NCBI GenBank assembly: GCA_011799875.1
Contig: CM022302.1
Coordinates: forward strand, 102,736,237-102,800,236
DNA from: Thinopyrum elongatum
Lineage: Eukaryota > Streptophyta > Magnoliopsida > Poales > Poaceae
DNA length: 64,000 nucleotides
Reading direction: 5' to 3'
Of this stretch, positions 1-10,040 are shown in pieces. The position numbers were made by a program, and so were the translations under genes. Under the pieces are notes generated by a model that was not told the DNA's origin, made no database searches, and saw only the letters and a list, made by a program, of their open reading frames with translations. Within the stretch, counting starts at the first letter, position 1; every line of letters begins with the position of its first letter.

Positions 1-1878
1 CTGTCTTGCCCTCCACTCCCACGATGTCTCTTTTCCCTGAAAGAACTATGTGGCGCTTTGGCTCATCGTATGATGTATTCGCTTCCTTATCTTATCTTTT
101 TCTCGGTTTGGTAGACATGTCCTTCACATAGAAAACATGCGCCACATCATTGGCTAGGACGAATGGTTCGTCTGTGTACCCAAGATTGTTGAGATCCACT
201 ATTGTCATTCCATACTGTGGGTCTACCTGTACCCCGCCTCCTGACAGATTGACCCATTTGCGATGAAACAAAGGTACCTTAAAATCATGTTCATAGTCAA
301 GTTCCCATATGTCCACTATGTAACCATAATATGTGTCCTTTCCCTTGTTGGTTGCTGCATCAAAGCGGACACCACTGTTTTGGTTGGTGATCTTTTGATC
401 TTGGGCGATCGCGTAAAATGTATTCCCATTTATCTCGTACCCTTGGTAAGTCAATACAGTCGAAGATGGTGTCCTGGCCAATGAGTACAGCTCATCACCA
501 ACAATGTTGTTACCCATGAGATGTGTTTGCAACATACTGCCAAAAGTCCTGATGTGTTCATGTGTAATCCAGTCGTCAGACTGCTCTGGGTGTTTGGAGT
601 GTAGAATATTCTTGTGTTCATTGACATACGGGTCACCAAGGTAGAATTCTGTAGAACTGTGTAGTGTGCTTGAGCCCAAGAATGCCCGTCCCTACATATT
701 ATTGAATCCGCTCCTAGCATGCCTTTTCCAGTCAGTCTCCCCTCATACCGTGATTGAGGGAGACCAATCGGCTTAAGGTCTGGAATAAAGTCAACACAAA
801 ACCCAATGACCTCCTCTGTTTGATTGCCCATGGAGATGCTTCCTTCTGGCCAAGTACGCTTACGAACATATTTCTTTAAGACTCCCATGAACCTTTCAAA
901 GGGGAACATATTGTGTAAAAATACAGGACCCAGAATGGCAATATCGTTGACTAGATGAACTAGGACGTGCGTCATGGTATTGAAGAAGGATGGTGGGAAC
1001 ACCAACTCGAAACTGACAAGAAATTGCACCAAATCATTCTTTAACCTTGGTAGGATTTGTCGATCGATTACCTTCTGAGAGATTGCATTGAGGAATGCAC
1101 ATAGCTTCACAATGGCTAGTCCAACATTTTCCGATAGAAGCCCCTTCAATGCAACCGGAAGCAGTTGCGTCATAATCACGTGGCAGTCATGAGACTTTAG
1201 GTTCTGGAACTTTTTCTCTGCCATATTTATTATTCCCTTTATATTCGACAAGAAGCCAGACGGGACCTTCATACTAAGCAGGCATTCAAAGAAGATTTCC
1301 TTCTCTTCTTTGGTACGAGCATAGCTGGCAGGACCTTGATACTGCGTTGGATGCATGCCGTCTTTTTCGTGCACACGTTGCTAGTCCTCCCGTGCCTACG
1401 ATGTATCTTTTGTCGTCCCATATAGGCCCAAGAAGCCTAGCAGGTTCACGCAAAGATTCTTCGTCTCGTGCATCACGTCGATTGCAGAGCGGACCTCTAG
1501 GTCTTTCCAATAGGGTAGGTCCCAAAATATAGATTTCTTCTTCCACATGGGTGCACGTCCCTCAGCGTCATTCGGAACAGATTGTCTGCAAGGACCCTTT
1601 CCATAGATTACTTGTAAATCCTTGACCATATCAAGTATGTCATCACCAGTACAGAGGACGGCCTTTGTCCGGTGATCTGCCTCACCTTTGAAATGCTTGC
1701 CTTTCTTTCTTAAGAGATGGTTGGTCGGAAGAAATCGACGATGTCCCAGGTACACATTCTTCCTGCATTTGTCCAAATATATACTTTTGGTATCATCTAA
1801 ACAGTTTGTGCATGCGTGGTATCCCTTGTTTGTCTTTCCTGAAAGGTTACTAAGAGCAGGCCAATCATTGATGGTTAC
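1..1878 (-). pseudogene. TNP2: CACTA TNP2-like transposase, 3' segment (broken)
   Basis: The minus strand encodes the C-terminal two thirds of a CACTA transposase: a Transposase_21-type core (INDWPALSNLSG, NKGYHACTNC, YLGHRRFL, IFWDLPYW, DVMHETKNLCVNLLG), a DUF4218-like region (KSHDCHVIMTQLLP, VFPPSFFNTMTHVLVHL, GPVFLHNMFPFERFM) and a DUF4216-like region (YYGYIVDIWELDY, FVLANDVAHVFYVKDM). The reading is broken by two in-frame TAG codons near 1380-1400, a frameshift near 630 and a stop near 90. The gene continues past position 1. The codons at 1878 are interrupted by the solo LTR; the frame resumes at 3245. TNP2 cuts and rejoins CACTA ends, but this copy cannot make a full protein. Confidence 0.88.
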
Positions 1879-3239
1879 TGATACGTCTCCGTCGTATCTA
1901 CTTTTCCAAACTCTTTTGCACTTATTTTGGACTCTAATTTGCATGATTTGAATGGAACTAACCCGGACTGATGCTGTTTTCAGCAGAATTGCCTTGGTAT
2001 TATTTTTGTGCAGAAATAAAAGTTCTCAGAATGACCTGGAAATTTACGGAGAATATTTTTGGAATATATAAAAATACTGGCGAAAGAATCAACCAGAGGG
2101 GGTCCACCCATTGGCAACAAGCCTGGGGGCGCCCCCCCCCCCCCCCCCCCCCGGGGCGGGCCCTGGTGGCTTGTGGGCCCCCTGGACCTCCTCCGACCCT
2201 AACTCCAACTCTATATATTCACATCCGGAGAGAGAAAAATCAGAGAGAAGGATTCATTGCGTTTTACGATACGAAGCCGCCGCCGCCTCCTGTTCTTCAT
2301 TGGGAGGGTTGATCTGGAGTCCGTTCGAGGCTCCGGAGAGGGGGATTCGTCACCATCATCATCACCAACCTTCCTCCATGACCAATTTCATGATGCTCAC
2401 CACCGTGCGTGAGTAATTCCATCGTAGGCTTGCTGGACGATTATGGGTTGGATGAGATTTATCATGTAATCAAGTTAGTTTTGTTAGGGTTTGATCCCTA
2501 GTATCCACTATGTTCTGAGATTGATGTTGCTATGACTTTGCTATGCTTAATGCTTGTCACTAGGGCCCGACTGCCATGATTTCAGATCTGAACCTATTAT
2601 GTTTTCATGAATATATATGCGTTCTTGATCCTATCTTGCAAGTTGTAGACACCTCTTACGTGTTATGATCCGCATACCCCAAGGTGACAATAATTGGGAT
2701 TCTTTCTGGTGATTACCGTAGTTTGAGGAGTTCATGTATTCACTAAGTGCTAATGCTTTAGTCTGGTTCTCTGTTAAAAGGAGGCCTTAATATCCCTTAG
2801 TTTCCATTAGGACCCCGCAACCATGGGAGGGTAGGACCAAAGATGTCATGCAAGTTCTTTTCCATAAGCACGTATGACTATATACGGAATACATGCCTAC
2901 ATTATATTGATGAATTGGAGCTAGTTCTGTGTCACCCTAGGTTATAACTGTTGCATGATGAATGCCATCCGACATAATTATCCATCACTGGTCCATTGCC
3001 TACGAGCTTTTCACATATTGATCTTTGCTCAGTTACTTTGCTGTTACCATTACTTCCATACTACTTTGCTACTAAAAACTTTGCTGCAGATATTAAGTCT
3101 TTCAGGTGTGGTTGAATTGATAACTCAGCTGCTAATACTAGAGAATATTCTTTGGCTCCCCTTGTGTCGAATCAATAAATTTGGGTTGAATACTCTACCC
3201 TCGAAAACTGTTGCGATTTCCTATACTTGTGGGTTATCA
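1879..3239 (+). mobile_element. Solo LTR of a gypsy-type retrotransposon, TSD GTTAC
   Basis: A 1361-bp block starts TGATACGTCTCC and ends GGGTTATCA, and is flanked by a perfect 5-bp duplication GTTAC (1874-1878 and 3240-3244). The flanks rejoin the TNP2 reading frame exactly (valine-threonine-isoleucine before NDW). There is no internal domain or second LTR, so this is a solo LTR left by recombination between the two LTRs. It has a TATA-like box (CTATATATTC, 2211-2220) and a run of 21 C (2132-2152). The terminal sequence is common in Triticeae repeats of the Sabrina/WHAM type; the family name is a guess. Small ORFs inside it are not genes. Confidence 0.93.
2211..2220 (+). promoter_or_regulatory. 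TATA box of the solo LTR
   Basis: CTATATATTC lies about 330 bp into the LTR, where a retrotransposon promoter is expected, in the orientation given by the TG...CA ends. A solo LTR can still drive transcription into its flank, here the antisense direction of TNP2. Confidence 0.45.
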
Positions 3240-3244
3240 GTTAC

Positions 3245-4330
3245 AAACAGCAACGCATGTAGGTCAAATTCCTGTTGTTTGTGCTCATCCGTGCTCATCC
3301 CACACACGTACACCTTTTCAATTCCACAGCTGTAAAAGTTCTTCAACTAATGGCCTTAGGTACACATCAATGTCGTTGCCAGGTTGATTAGGGCCTTGGA
3401 TGAGCATTGGCATCAGAATGAACTTCCGCTTCATGCACAACCAAGGAGGAAGGTTGTAGATACATAGAGTCACGGGTCAGGTGCTATGATTGCTGCTCTG
3501 CTCTCCAAAAGGATTAATGCCATCTACACTTAAACCAAATCATATGTTCCTTGCGTCACCTGCAAAGTCCCCACACTTTCTCTCGATTTTTCTCCACTGC
3601 GACCCATCAGCGGGTGCTCTCAACTTCCCGTCTTTCTTACGGTCTTCTTTGTGCCATCGCAACAACTTGGCATGCTCTTTGTTTCTGAACAGACGTTTCA
3701 ACCGTGGTATTATAGGAGCATACCACATCACCTTGGTGGGAACCCTCGCTCGCCCTCAACATCACCAGGGTCATCTCGTCGGATCTTATACCGCAATGCA
3801 CCGCATACCGGGCATGCGTTCAAATCCTCGTACTCACCGCGGTAGAGGATGCAGTCATTAGGGCATGCATGTATCTTCTGCACCTCCAATCCTAGAGGGC
3901 ATAGAACCTTCTTTGCTTCGTACGTACTATCGGGCAATTCTTATCCTTTGGAAGCTTATTCTTCATTATTTTCAGTAGCTTCCCAAATCCGTTGTCAGAT
4001 ACACCATTGTCTGCCTTGCATTGCAGTAATTCCAGTGTGGTACCGAGCTTTGTGTTGTCATCTTCGCAATTTGGGTACAACCCTTTTTTTGATCCTCTAA
4101 CATGCGATCGAACTTCAACTTCTCCCTTTCACTTTGGCATTCTCTCTGTGCATCAACAAAGACCCGGCAAAGATCATCATCGGGCACATCGTCTGGTTCC
4201 TCTTGATCTTCAGCTTCCCCCATTGCAGTATCACCGTATTCAGGGGGATAGTTGTCCTCATCATCTTCTTCTTCGTTGTCTTCCATCATAACCCCTCTTT
4301 CTCCGTGCTTGGTCCAAACATTATAGTGTG
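3245..4330 (-). pseudogene. TNP2: CACTA TNP2-like transposase, middle segment (broken)
   Basis: The minus strand encodes the transposase N-terminal half: an acidic stretch (EDNEEEDDEDNYPPEYGD), LLKIMKNKLPKD, a Cys-rich zinc-binding-like motif (HACPNDCILYRGEYEDLNAC, then CPVCG), VMWYAPIIPRLKRLF, and a region read as DIDVYLRPLVEELLQLW just before the solo LTR. At least three frameshifts occur: one in a T7 homopolymer near 4085, one near 3930 and one near 3740. In-frame stops also lie between 3250 and 3320. The upstream end at 4330 is cut by gypsy-1; the reading GFMPH/YNVW rejoins at 38875 across the GTGTG duplication. Confidence 0.87.
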
Positions 4331-5238
4331 TGTCGGGGGGATAGACCCCGGGTAGCCTCACCCGCACTTAACAACATTTCAAGGCATCGGGGCAAGCCAG
4401 GCCCCTCTGGCCGCAGGTCTCACGACGGGCCCCCAGAGCCGGCTGGTGCCATACAGCCAGCCTCCAAAAGACGGCGCGCTCTCCGAGGGCGGTGTGGGTA
4501 TGGGCCGGCTTCTAGCTGGAGGCCCGCCCCTTCCCTCGGAGTCTGAGCCCGACCAGCCAACAAGCTGGGGCATGGCCACAGTGCGCCATGCCTCCCCCAA
4601 ATCACGTCCGTATGGCTACAGTAGGCACCGCCCGGCGGCCGCCGACCCGCCCGGCGCGGCGCTGTAGCCATGGCATGCCCGACACGGCCTCCGTCGGCGC
4701 GGACGGCGCCACAGTGAAGAGCCGTCAGCGGGGCCCGCAAGCGGCGGGCCCCATCTGTCGGCTGGTTCCTCAGCAGCCGGCAGGGCCCAGCAGAGGCGGG
4801 CCCCAGCAGCCGGCGGAGAACCCGGCCCACATAGACGCTGACAGCCGGGGCCTACCACCCGGCCATATTACCATTGTACCCCTGGGGGGTTAGCCTATAA
4901 AACCCGCCAGGCCACACCCATGCAGAGGGTTCCTCTCATGTTCCACCTCAGTTCTATACACACCACAGCCAGGGAAAGGAGAGAGCTAGCCTCGCCCTTC
5001 TTCCTCCCCTGGCCGAACAGCTCTAGGAGCGCCATTGTACTCTTTGCTTCATAGTGATCATGCGGAAACCCCGCAGAGCAGGAGTAGGGGTTTCATCACT
5101 TAGGAGAGCCCTGAACCTGGGTAGATCTCGTGTCCATCCGAGCTTGTGCCCACTCCCGCTTCCAGGACCCGACGACGATCTCATGGCCCCAATCATGATA
5201 AGCCACCCCCTGGCATCTGTCGAGATATTACCACGATA
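4331..5238 (+). repeat. Gypsy-1 5' LTR
   Basis: This 908-bp LTR matches the two parts of the 3' LTR (28114-28448 and 38312-38869) with scattered substitutions. It has an additional 16-bp GC-rich stretch (around 4787-4802) that is missing from the 3' copy. A TATA box lies at 4896-4902. The primer-binding site follows directly. Confidence 0.92.
4896..4902 (+). promoter_or_regulatory. TATA box of the gypsy-1 5' LTR
   Basis: TATAAAA lies in GCCTATAAAACC, with an identical match in the 3' LTR near 38527. It lies about 340 bp before the LTR end, fitting an LTR promoter. Confidence 0.6.
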
Positions 5239-5256
5239 GTTGGCGCCCTCCATGGG
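5239..5256 (+). other. Gypsy-1 primer-binding site
   Basis: GTTGGCGCCCTCC directly follows the LTR end. TGGCGCC is the usual start of the site complementary to a tRNA-Asp-type 3' end in plant gypsy elements; the tRNA identity is inferred. Confidence 0.6.
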
Positions 5257-5677
5257 GCCAGCAGCGACGTCGGCTGGAGACATGTTCTGGACGGGAACCT
5301 TGTTCCTCTCCGGCGAGTGTACCGCGGCTGGCGAGATCAGCCGGCCCGATGCGCCCGCCCGCGCCGGCTTTGGCGCATCGCCTGACGCGGGAACCGCCTT
5401 CCCCGCGGGTCGCCTCGCCGGCCTCTTCAGCGAGCTCAGCCGCTTCGACGAGCCAGCCGCCGACGCATGAGCGGCCTACTCCCTCACCGAGCTCTTCGGC
5501 AAGCTCACTCTCCTCGACATGGCCTCCACCGACGACTTCCCCAGCTACGTGGAGATCGTCGACGATCCTCTCCCTCCTGCCACCAGCGGCGCTCCTGTCG
5601 GTGTGCTTGACGCCAGCACCCTCGTGGAGATGATGGTCATCGACGACGGCCTGGGCGCTGGCGGATCCGGCCAGGAT
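5240..5677 (+). pseudogene. Gypsy-1 gag, 5' part (split by Maximus)
   Basis: This is the N-terminal part of gag, open as MAPSMGPAATSAGDMFW and onward. It is interrupted at 5468-5470 by TGA, probably a former CGA codon since the same frame continues as AAYSLTELFGKLTLLD. It stays open to 5677, where Maximus entered within GSGQD. The frame resumes at 20314 as PLDATIHALA. The region is alanine- and serine-rich with no recognisable fold on its own. The placement right after the primer-binding site and the direct continuation into the gag core at 20419 support the call. Confidence 0.75.
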
Positions 5678-7158
5678 TGTAAGTGCATCTAGTGCCCCTT
5701 AGTGATTTTGGTGTATTGAAGACTTATAGGTTAAGGGACTAATGCGTTTGTGAGTGTACACAGGTCTATAAGTCTATGAGGAGTTTGTTATTTATGATGA
5801 ATGTCGACCCCTAAAAATGAATGTCTTCAGTTGAAGACTTTGGTTTTCTTGAAGACTTTGAAAGTGAAGAAATTGGTGTGACCTTGAAGACTTGATATTC
5901 ATGCGAGGATTATGAAGCGTGAAGACTTTTGTTTTCGTAGTTTCATTTTCTTCTTCTTGAGTCATAGGAAACACCGTACTATTAAAGGGGGTCGAGGTAA
6001 AACTAAGGAAAAGTTTCCAAGTGATGCTCATCTCAAAATCCTACACCTACCCAATCCTTTCGAGTGAAGCCATTGGAAATCTCATACAGTTCAGTCAATT
6101 TCTTTAGTGACAGAGAAGAAGTTCTTTTGCTCTCTGAGGAATTTGTTCTGACTAAGGAGTTAGGAATTCGCTAGTGAGGATTGCCTACAAGTGAGGAACA
6201 TGATAGCCCTGAGGAATTTGATACACAAATTTCCGACCGTTGCTGTGCTACGCGCCAGCTGTCCAAATATCCTACCCACCTAACGGTCATATCATTGAAG
6301 GGCATTTATGTCTTATCATGTCGGGCTGCTCCCTAGGCTATAAATAGCCCCCCCTACAACCACTAGCTGGTTGGCTGCTCTGAGAGATAAATTGACACTT
6401 GTCATTTAGAGCATCCCATCCTCCGAGGACTTTGAGCGAAAATCATCAAGTGAGGAAAAACCCAAAAACCCAAACACCTACAAACCCAAAGTGATTGAGC
6501 ATCACTGATGAAATTGTTCCTGTGTGGAACCGACGCTTGTTACCTTTGAGGGCTGTGCATCCTCCAGACGATTAGGCATCATGGTCTAGAGCATCCAAGA
6601 GGAATTGTGGATCGCCGAGTGACCGAGTCTGTGAAGGTTTGGAAGTCACCTGAAGACTTACCACGAGTGATTGGGCGAGGTCTGTGTGACCTTAGCTCAA
6701 GGAGAATACGGTGAGGACTGTGTGTCCTCAGGTTTAAATACCTAGCCGCTCCAACCAGACGTATAACTGTCACAACAGTTGGAACTGGTCTACCAAATCA
6801 TTGTCTTCACCGAGCTACTGGCTCTATTTCCTCAACCCTTTCATTTCCTCGCATACTTGCTTTATATTTGATCGTTACTGTTTGAAGACTTTCACTGAAG
6901 ACTTTCCCAATTTCCTCATTCCTATTTCTTCAGTCAGTTGTCTTTAGCCTGCTTATCCTGTATGACGCTACCTGTACTCTGTGCCTATTTCATTTCATCA
7001 TCATGACTGTGCTTATGCCATGTTATGTTTGCATCAGAGTACTTATTCCACTGCTAAGTAGTTCGTTGCTTAGGAATTTCCTCACCTTGAAATTCCTCAG
7101 TGACGAATTTGTAAAAATAGCCTATTCACCCCCCTCTAGTCGATATAACGCACTTTCA
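5678..7158 (+). repeat. Maximus 5' LTR
   Basis: TGTAAGTGCATC to CGCACTTTCA, 1481 bp. It pairs with 18815-20308. A TATA box lies at 6339-6346. The run of GAAGAC/GAAGAAATT motifs is typical of the family. Confidence 0.95.
6339..6346 (+). promoter_or_regulatory. TATA box of the Maximus 5' LTR
   Basis: TATAAATA in GGCTATAAATAGCC is repeated exactly in the 3' LTR (19474-19481). It is centrally placed in the LTR, as expected for the U3/R boundary. Confidence 0.7.
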
Positions 7159-7160
7159 AT

Positions 7161-7172
7161 TGGTATCAGAGC
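7161..7172 (+). other. Maximus primer-binding site (initiator tRNA-Met)
   Basis: TGGTATCAGAGC, two bases after the LTR end, is the standard complement of the plant initiator tRNA-Met 3' end. Confidence 0.92.
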
Positions 7173-7225
7173 AAGGTACTCCCTTGTTCTGTGTGATTTT
7201 GGTTTAACCACCTGGAGTTTTAGTT

Positions 7226-9799
7226 ATGTCGACTGCAGGCATGATCAATGTCTCGGCTGGGTGTCCTATCTTTGATGGGACGGACTACCCCTACTGGAAG
7301 AATAAGATGCGCATGCATCTTGAGGCAATTGACAATGATCTCTGGTACGTTGTGGAAAATGGCGTTCCCTCTGTCACTCCTTCCGTGAACGCTGCTGATG
7401 TGAAGAGATTCAAGCAACTCGACTCTCAAGTGAAGAATATCATATGTGGCCATCTGAGCAAAGGACAATACGGTAGAGTGAGTGCTTTGGAGTCTGCAAA
7501 GCTTATCTGGGACAGGCTGTCGAAGGTCAACGAAGGAATCTCAACTCAACGTGATTCTCGAGTTGACGTTCTTCGCAATCTCTTCAACAGCTTCAAAAGA
7601 CTCGACAATGAGAATGTCCAGCAAACCTTTGATTGCCTCACTGACATTTCAAACGAGCTTCAAGCACTGGGTGCCACTGACATCACCGACCATGAGGTGG
7701 TGAAGAAATTGCTGAGGTCACTCGATTCTTCATTCGATACGCTGGCACTGATGATTCAAGAACGTGGAGACTACAAGTCACTTGATCCTGCTGATATTCT
7801 TGAGAGGCTGAACACTCATGAATTCCAACTAGCTGAAAAGAGAGATCTCTACGGGCCAAGCTATGGAAGATCACGCGCACTGCAGGCCAAGGCAGTTTCC
7901 TCATCTGAAGGAGAAGATTCTGATAGCAGTCTTGGTGACCCTGAAGAACTAAGCCAGGAGCTAGCAATGCTCGTGAAGAAATTCCATAACTTCTCAAGGC
8001 GTGGTCGCTTTGTAAAATCTTCAAAAGGTGATGACACAAGATCAGATTCCTCATCCCGTGATTACAAAAAGAGGACTTGCCACAAATGCAAGAAACCTGG
8101 TCACTATATAACTGATTGTCCTCAGTGGGCAAAGGAATCAAAGAAGAAGAAATACAAGGATGATAGTTCAGATGACTCTAAGATGAAGAAGAAATCTTCA
8201 AAGTCCTCATCATCAAAATCTTCAAAGTCTTCATCTCACAAGAAGAGCAGTTCCAAGAAGGCTCGGGCATTCATTGGCAAGGAAATGGACTCTGAAGCTG
8301 AATCTGAGGAACATGAGGAAGAGGAGGCATCTGAGGAGTCAGACTCTGGTGTGGCGAGCCTAGCCCTCGCTACTGCTTACGTCAGCAAGTCCATCTTCAA
8401 CACTGAGGAAAATGGCTTCCCCAACACTGCTGATGACGGCAACGATGACTATGCTCCCACCTATTGCTTCATGGCAAAAGGTGCCAAGGTATACAAATAT
8501 CCCTCCTCTGAATCAAGTGAGGATGAATCTGATGATAACCTCAAACCCAGCTATTCCAAACTTGCTAATGTTGCTATTAAACAACAAAAGGATTTGGAAA
8601 AGGTTCAAAATATGCTAGACAAAAGCGATGACCTGTTAGGTGAGGAAATGGACCGAACTCAGACACTGACTGATAATCTTTAGCAACTACAGTCTAAGTT
8701 TGACAACCTTCAAAGTCGTCATGAAACTCTCTTAGCCGATCATGAGAAGCTTTCTTATGAATTTCTTCAAAGAAAGCAAAATCTTGAGAAGCTAAGGGTG
8801 AGTCATGAAGATCTTCAGAAGGAAAATGATTCATTGCTTGCTCAACAGATCAGTTCCGCTCAGGAAGAATTTATTCCACCATGCTTGAAATGCATTGAAC
8901 ATGAAACTGCTAATTCTTCACCTGATAGTTCAAATGCTTCTATTACTGCAAATTCTTCAACTATCTCTGTGGTCACAAATTCCTCATCTGAGGATACCAA
9001 TAGTATCACTGATGAAAATGCAGGGTTGAAGGAATTGTATGTGACAGGCATGTACAAAATCCTCAAAGGGCATCAGACTCTTTGTGATGTGCTCAAAAAG
9101 CAGATCTTGAACAGGAACCCTAGGAAAGAAGGTATTGCCTTTGAGAGGAAACTCAATGATGATGGATCCTACTGGAAACCTGAGCAGTATCCCAAAACCT
9201 CATGGGTTGCTGCGAAAGGACCTCCCGTAGATCCATCCACTTTATCTGGCTTTACTTGTGAATCCTCACATTCATCTGATGAGTCATTTGACTCCAACTA
9301 TAAACTGTTCAAAAATCAGAATGGTGAAGTATTTGCTATATATGTTGGAACTAACTACAGGAATGGTCCCCCTATGAAGAAAATCTGGGTTCCCAAAAGG
9401 TGCCTTGAAAGTCTTCAGGTGAATGTCCTCATGACACCACCTGTGGAGAATAAGAACCTCAGATCAAATTCTTCATATGGACCAAAGTCTTCATATGGAT
9501 CCAAGTCCTCTTATGGATCAAATTCCTCACGTGGATCCAAGTCCTCATATGATCATCATCATGCTAACGCTTCTGTTTCGCAAGGAAAATCTAAGAGTTC
9601 TGATTATGTGCATTATTCTTCAAATCATTATGTTCATAAGTCCTCGAAAAATTTCTCTGCTTACTCATATGCCTATACTAATCCCTCTTATGTGAAACGA
9701 AGCGCTTTGGCTTCAATGCCACCTTTCTCTTATGGAGCTCGCAGAATGATGAACTCTTTGCCACCCCTCCAGATGTGGGTGGTGAAGAAAAAGAACTAA
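7226..9799 (+). pseudogene. gag: Maximus gag (one in-frame stop)
   Basis: The ATG at 7226 opens a copia gag. It starts with the typical UBN2-type gag fold (FDGTDYPYWKNKMRMHLEAI, LIWDRLSKVNEG) and has a CCHC zinc knuckle (CHKCKKPGHYITDC). A Lys/Ser-rich region, an acidic Glu/Ser region and a coiled coil (EKLSYEFLQRKQNLEKLR) follow, ending in a Ser/Tyr-rich tail with SSYGSKSSYG repeats (about 9460-9550). TAG at 8681-8683 interrupts the frame, which continues unchanged as QLQSKFDNLQ, so one CAG-to-TAG change is likely. The frame ends at TAA 9797-9799. Gag packages the RNA into particles. The length (about 857 codons) is large, as in Sireviruses. Confidence 0.9.
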
Positions 9800-10040
9800 C
9801 CTCTTATGCAGGGTCAGGTCTCCAGACGAACTAAATCGTCTGAAGAATTTTCTAGAGACCTGAAATGCTTGAAAGGACGCAAGCTAATCATGAAGAAATG
9901 ATTCATTCATTTCTCACGTCCTCATACTGCTATATAAACATATGTTGCATTAATTGATGAATTTCTGTCTGATGAAATTGATGTCATATTCTTCATTGAT
10001 GAAGTATATGAGTTCGTAAAATGCACTAATTCATCTGCAG
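9800..10040 (+). other. Gag-pol spacer of Maximus
   Basis: About 240 bp separate the gag stop from the pol frame. The pol frame is open only from 10020 and becomes recognisable right after CTGCAG (10035-10040). The stretch is AT-rich with GATGAAATT motifs. It may be an intron or a frameshifted spacer; I see no conserved peptide in it. Confidence 0.4.

Noticed and set aside
4379..5283. Cluster of GC-rich ORFs on both strands
   Set aside because: They lie inside the gypsy-1 LTR and leader and overlap one another; the same ORFs recur in the 3' LTR.
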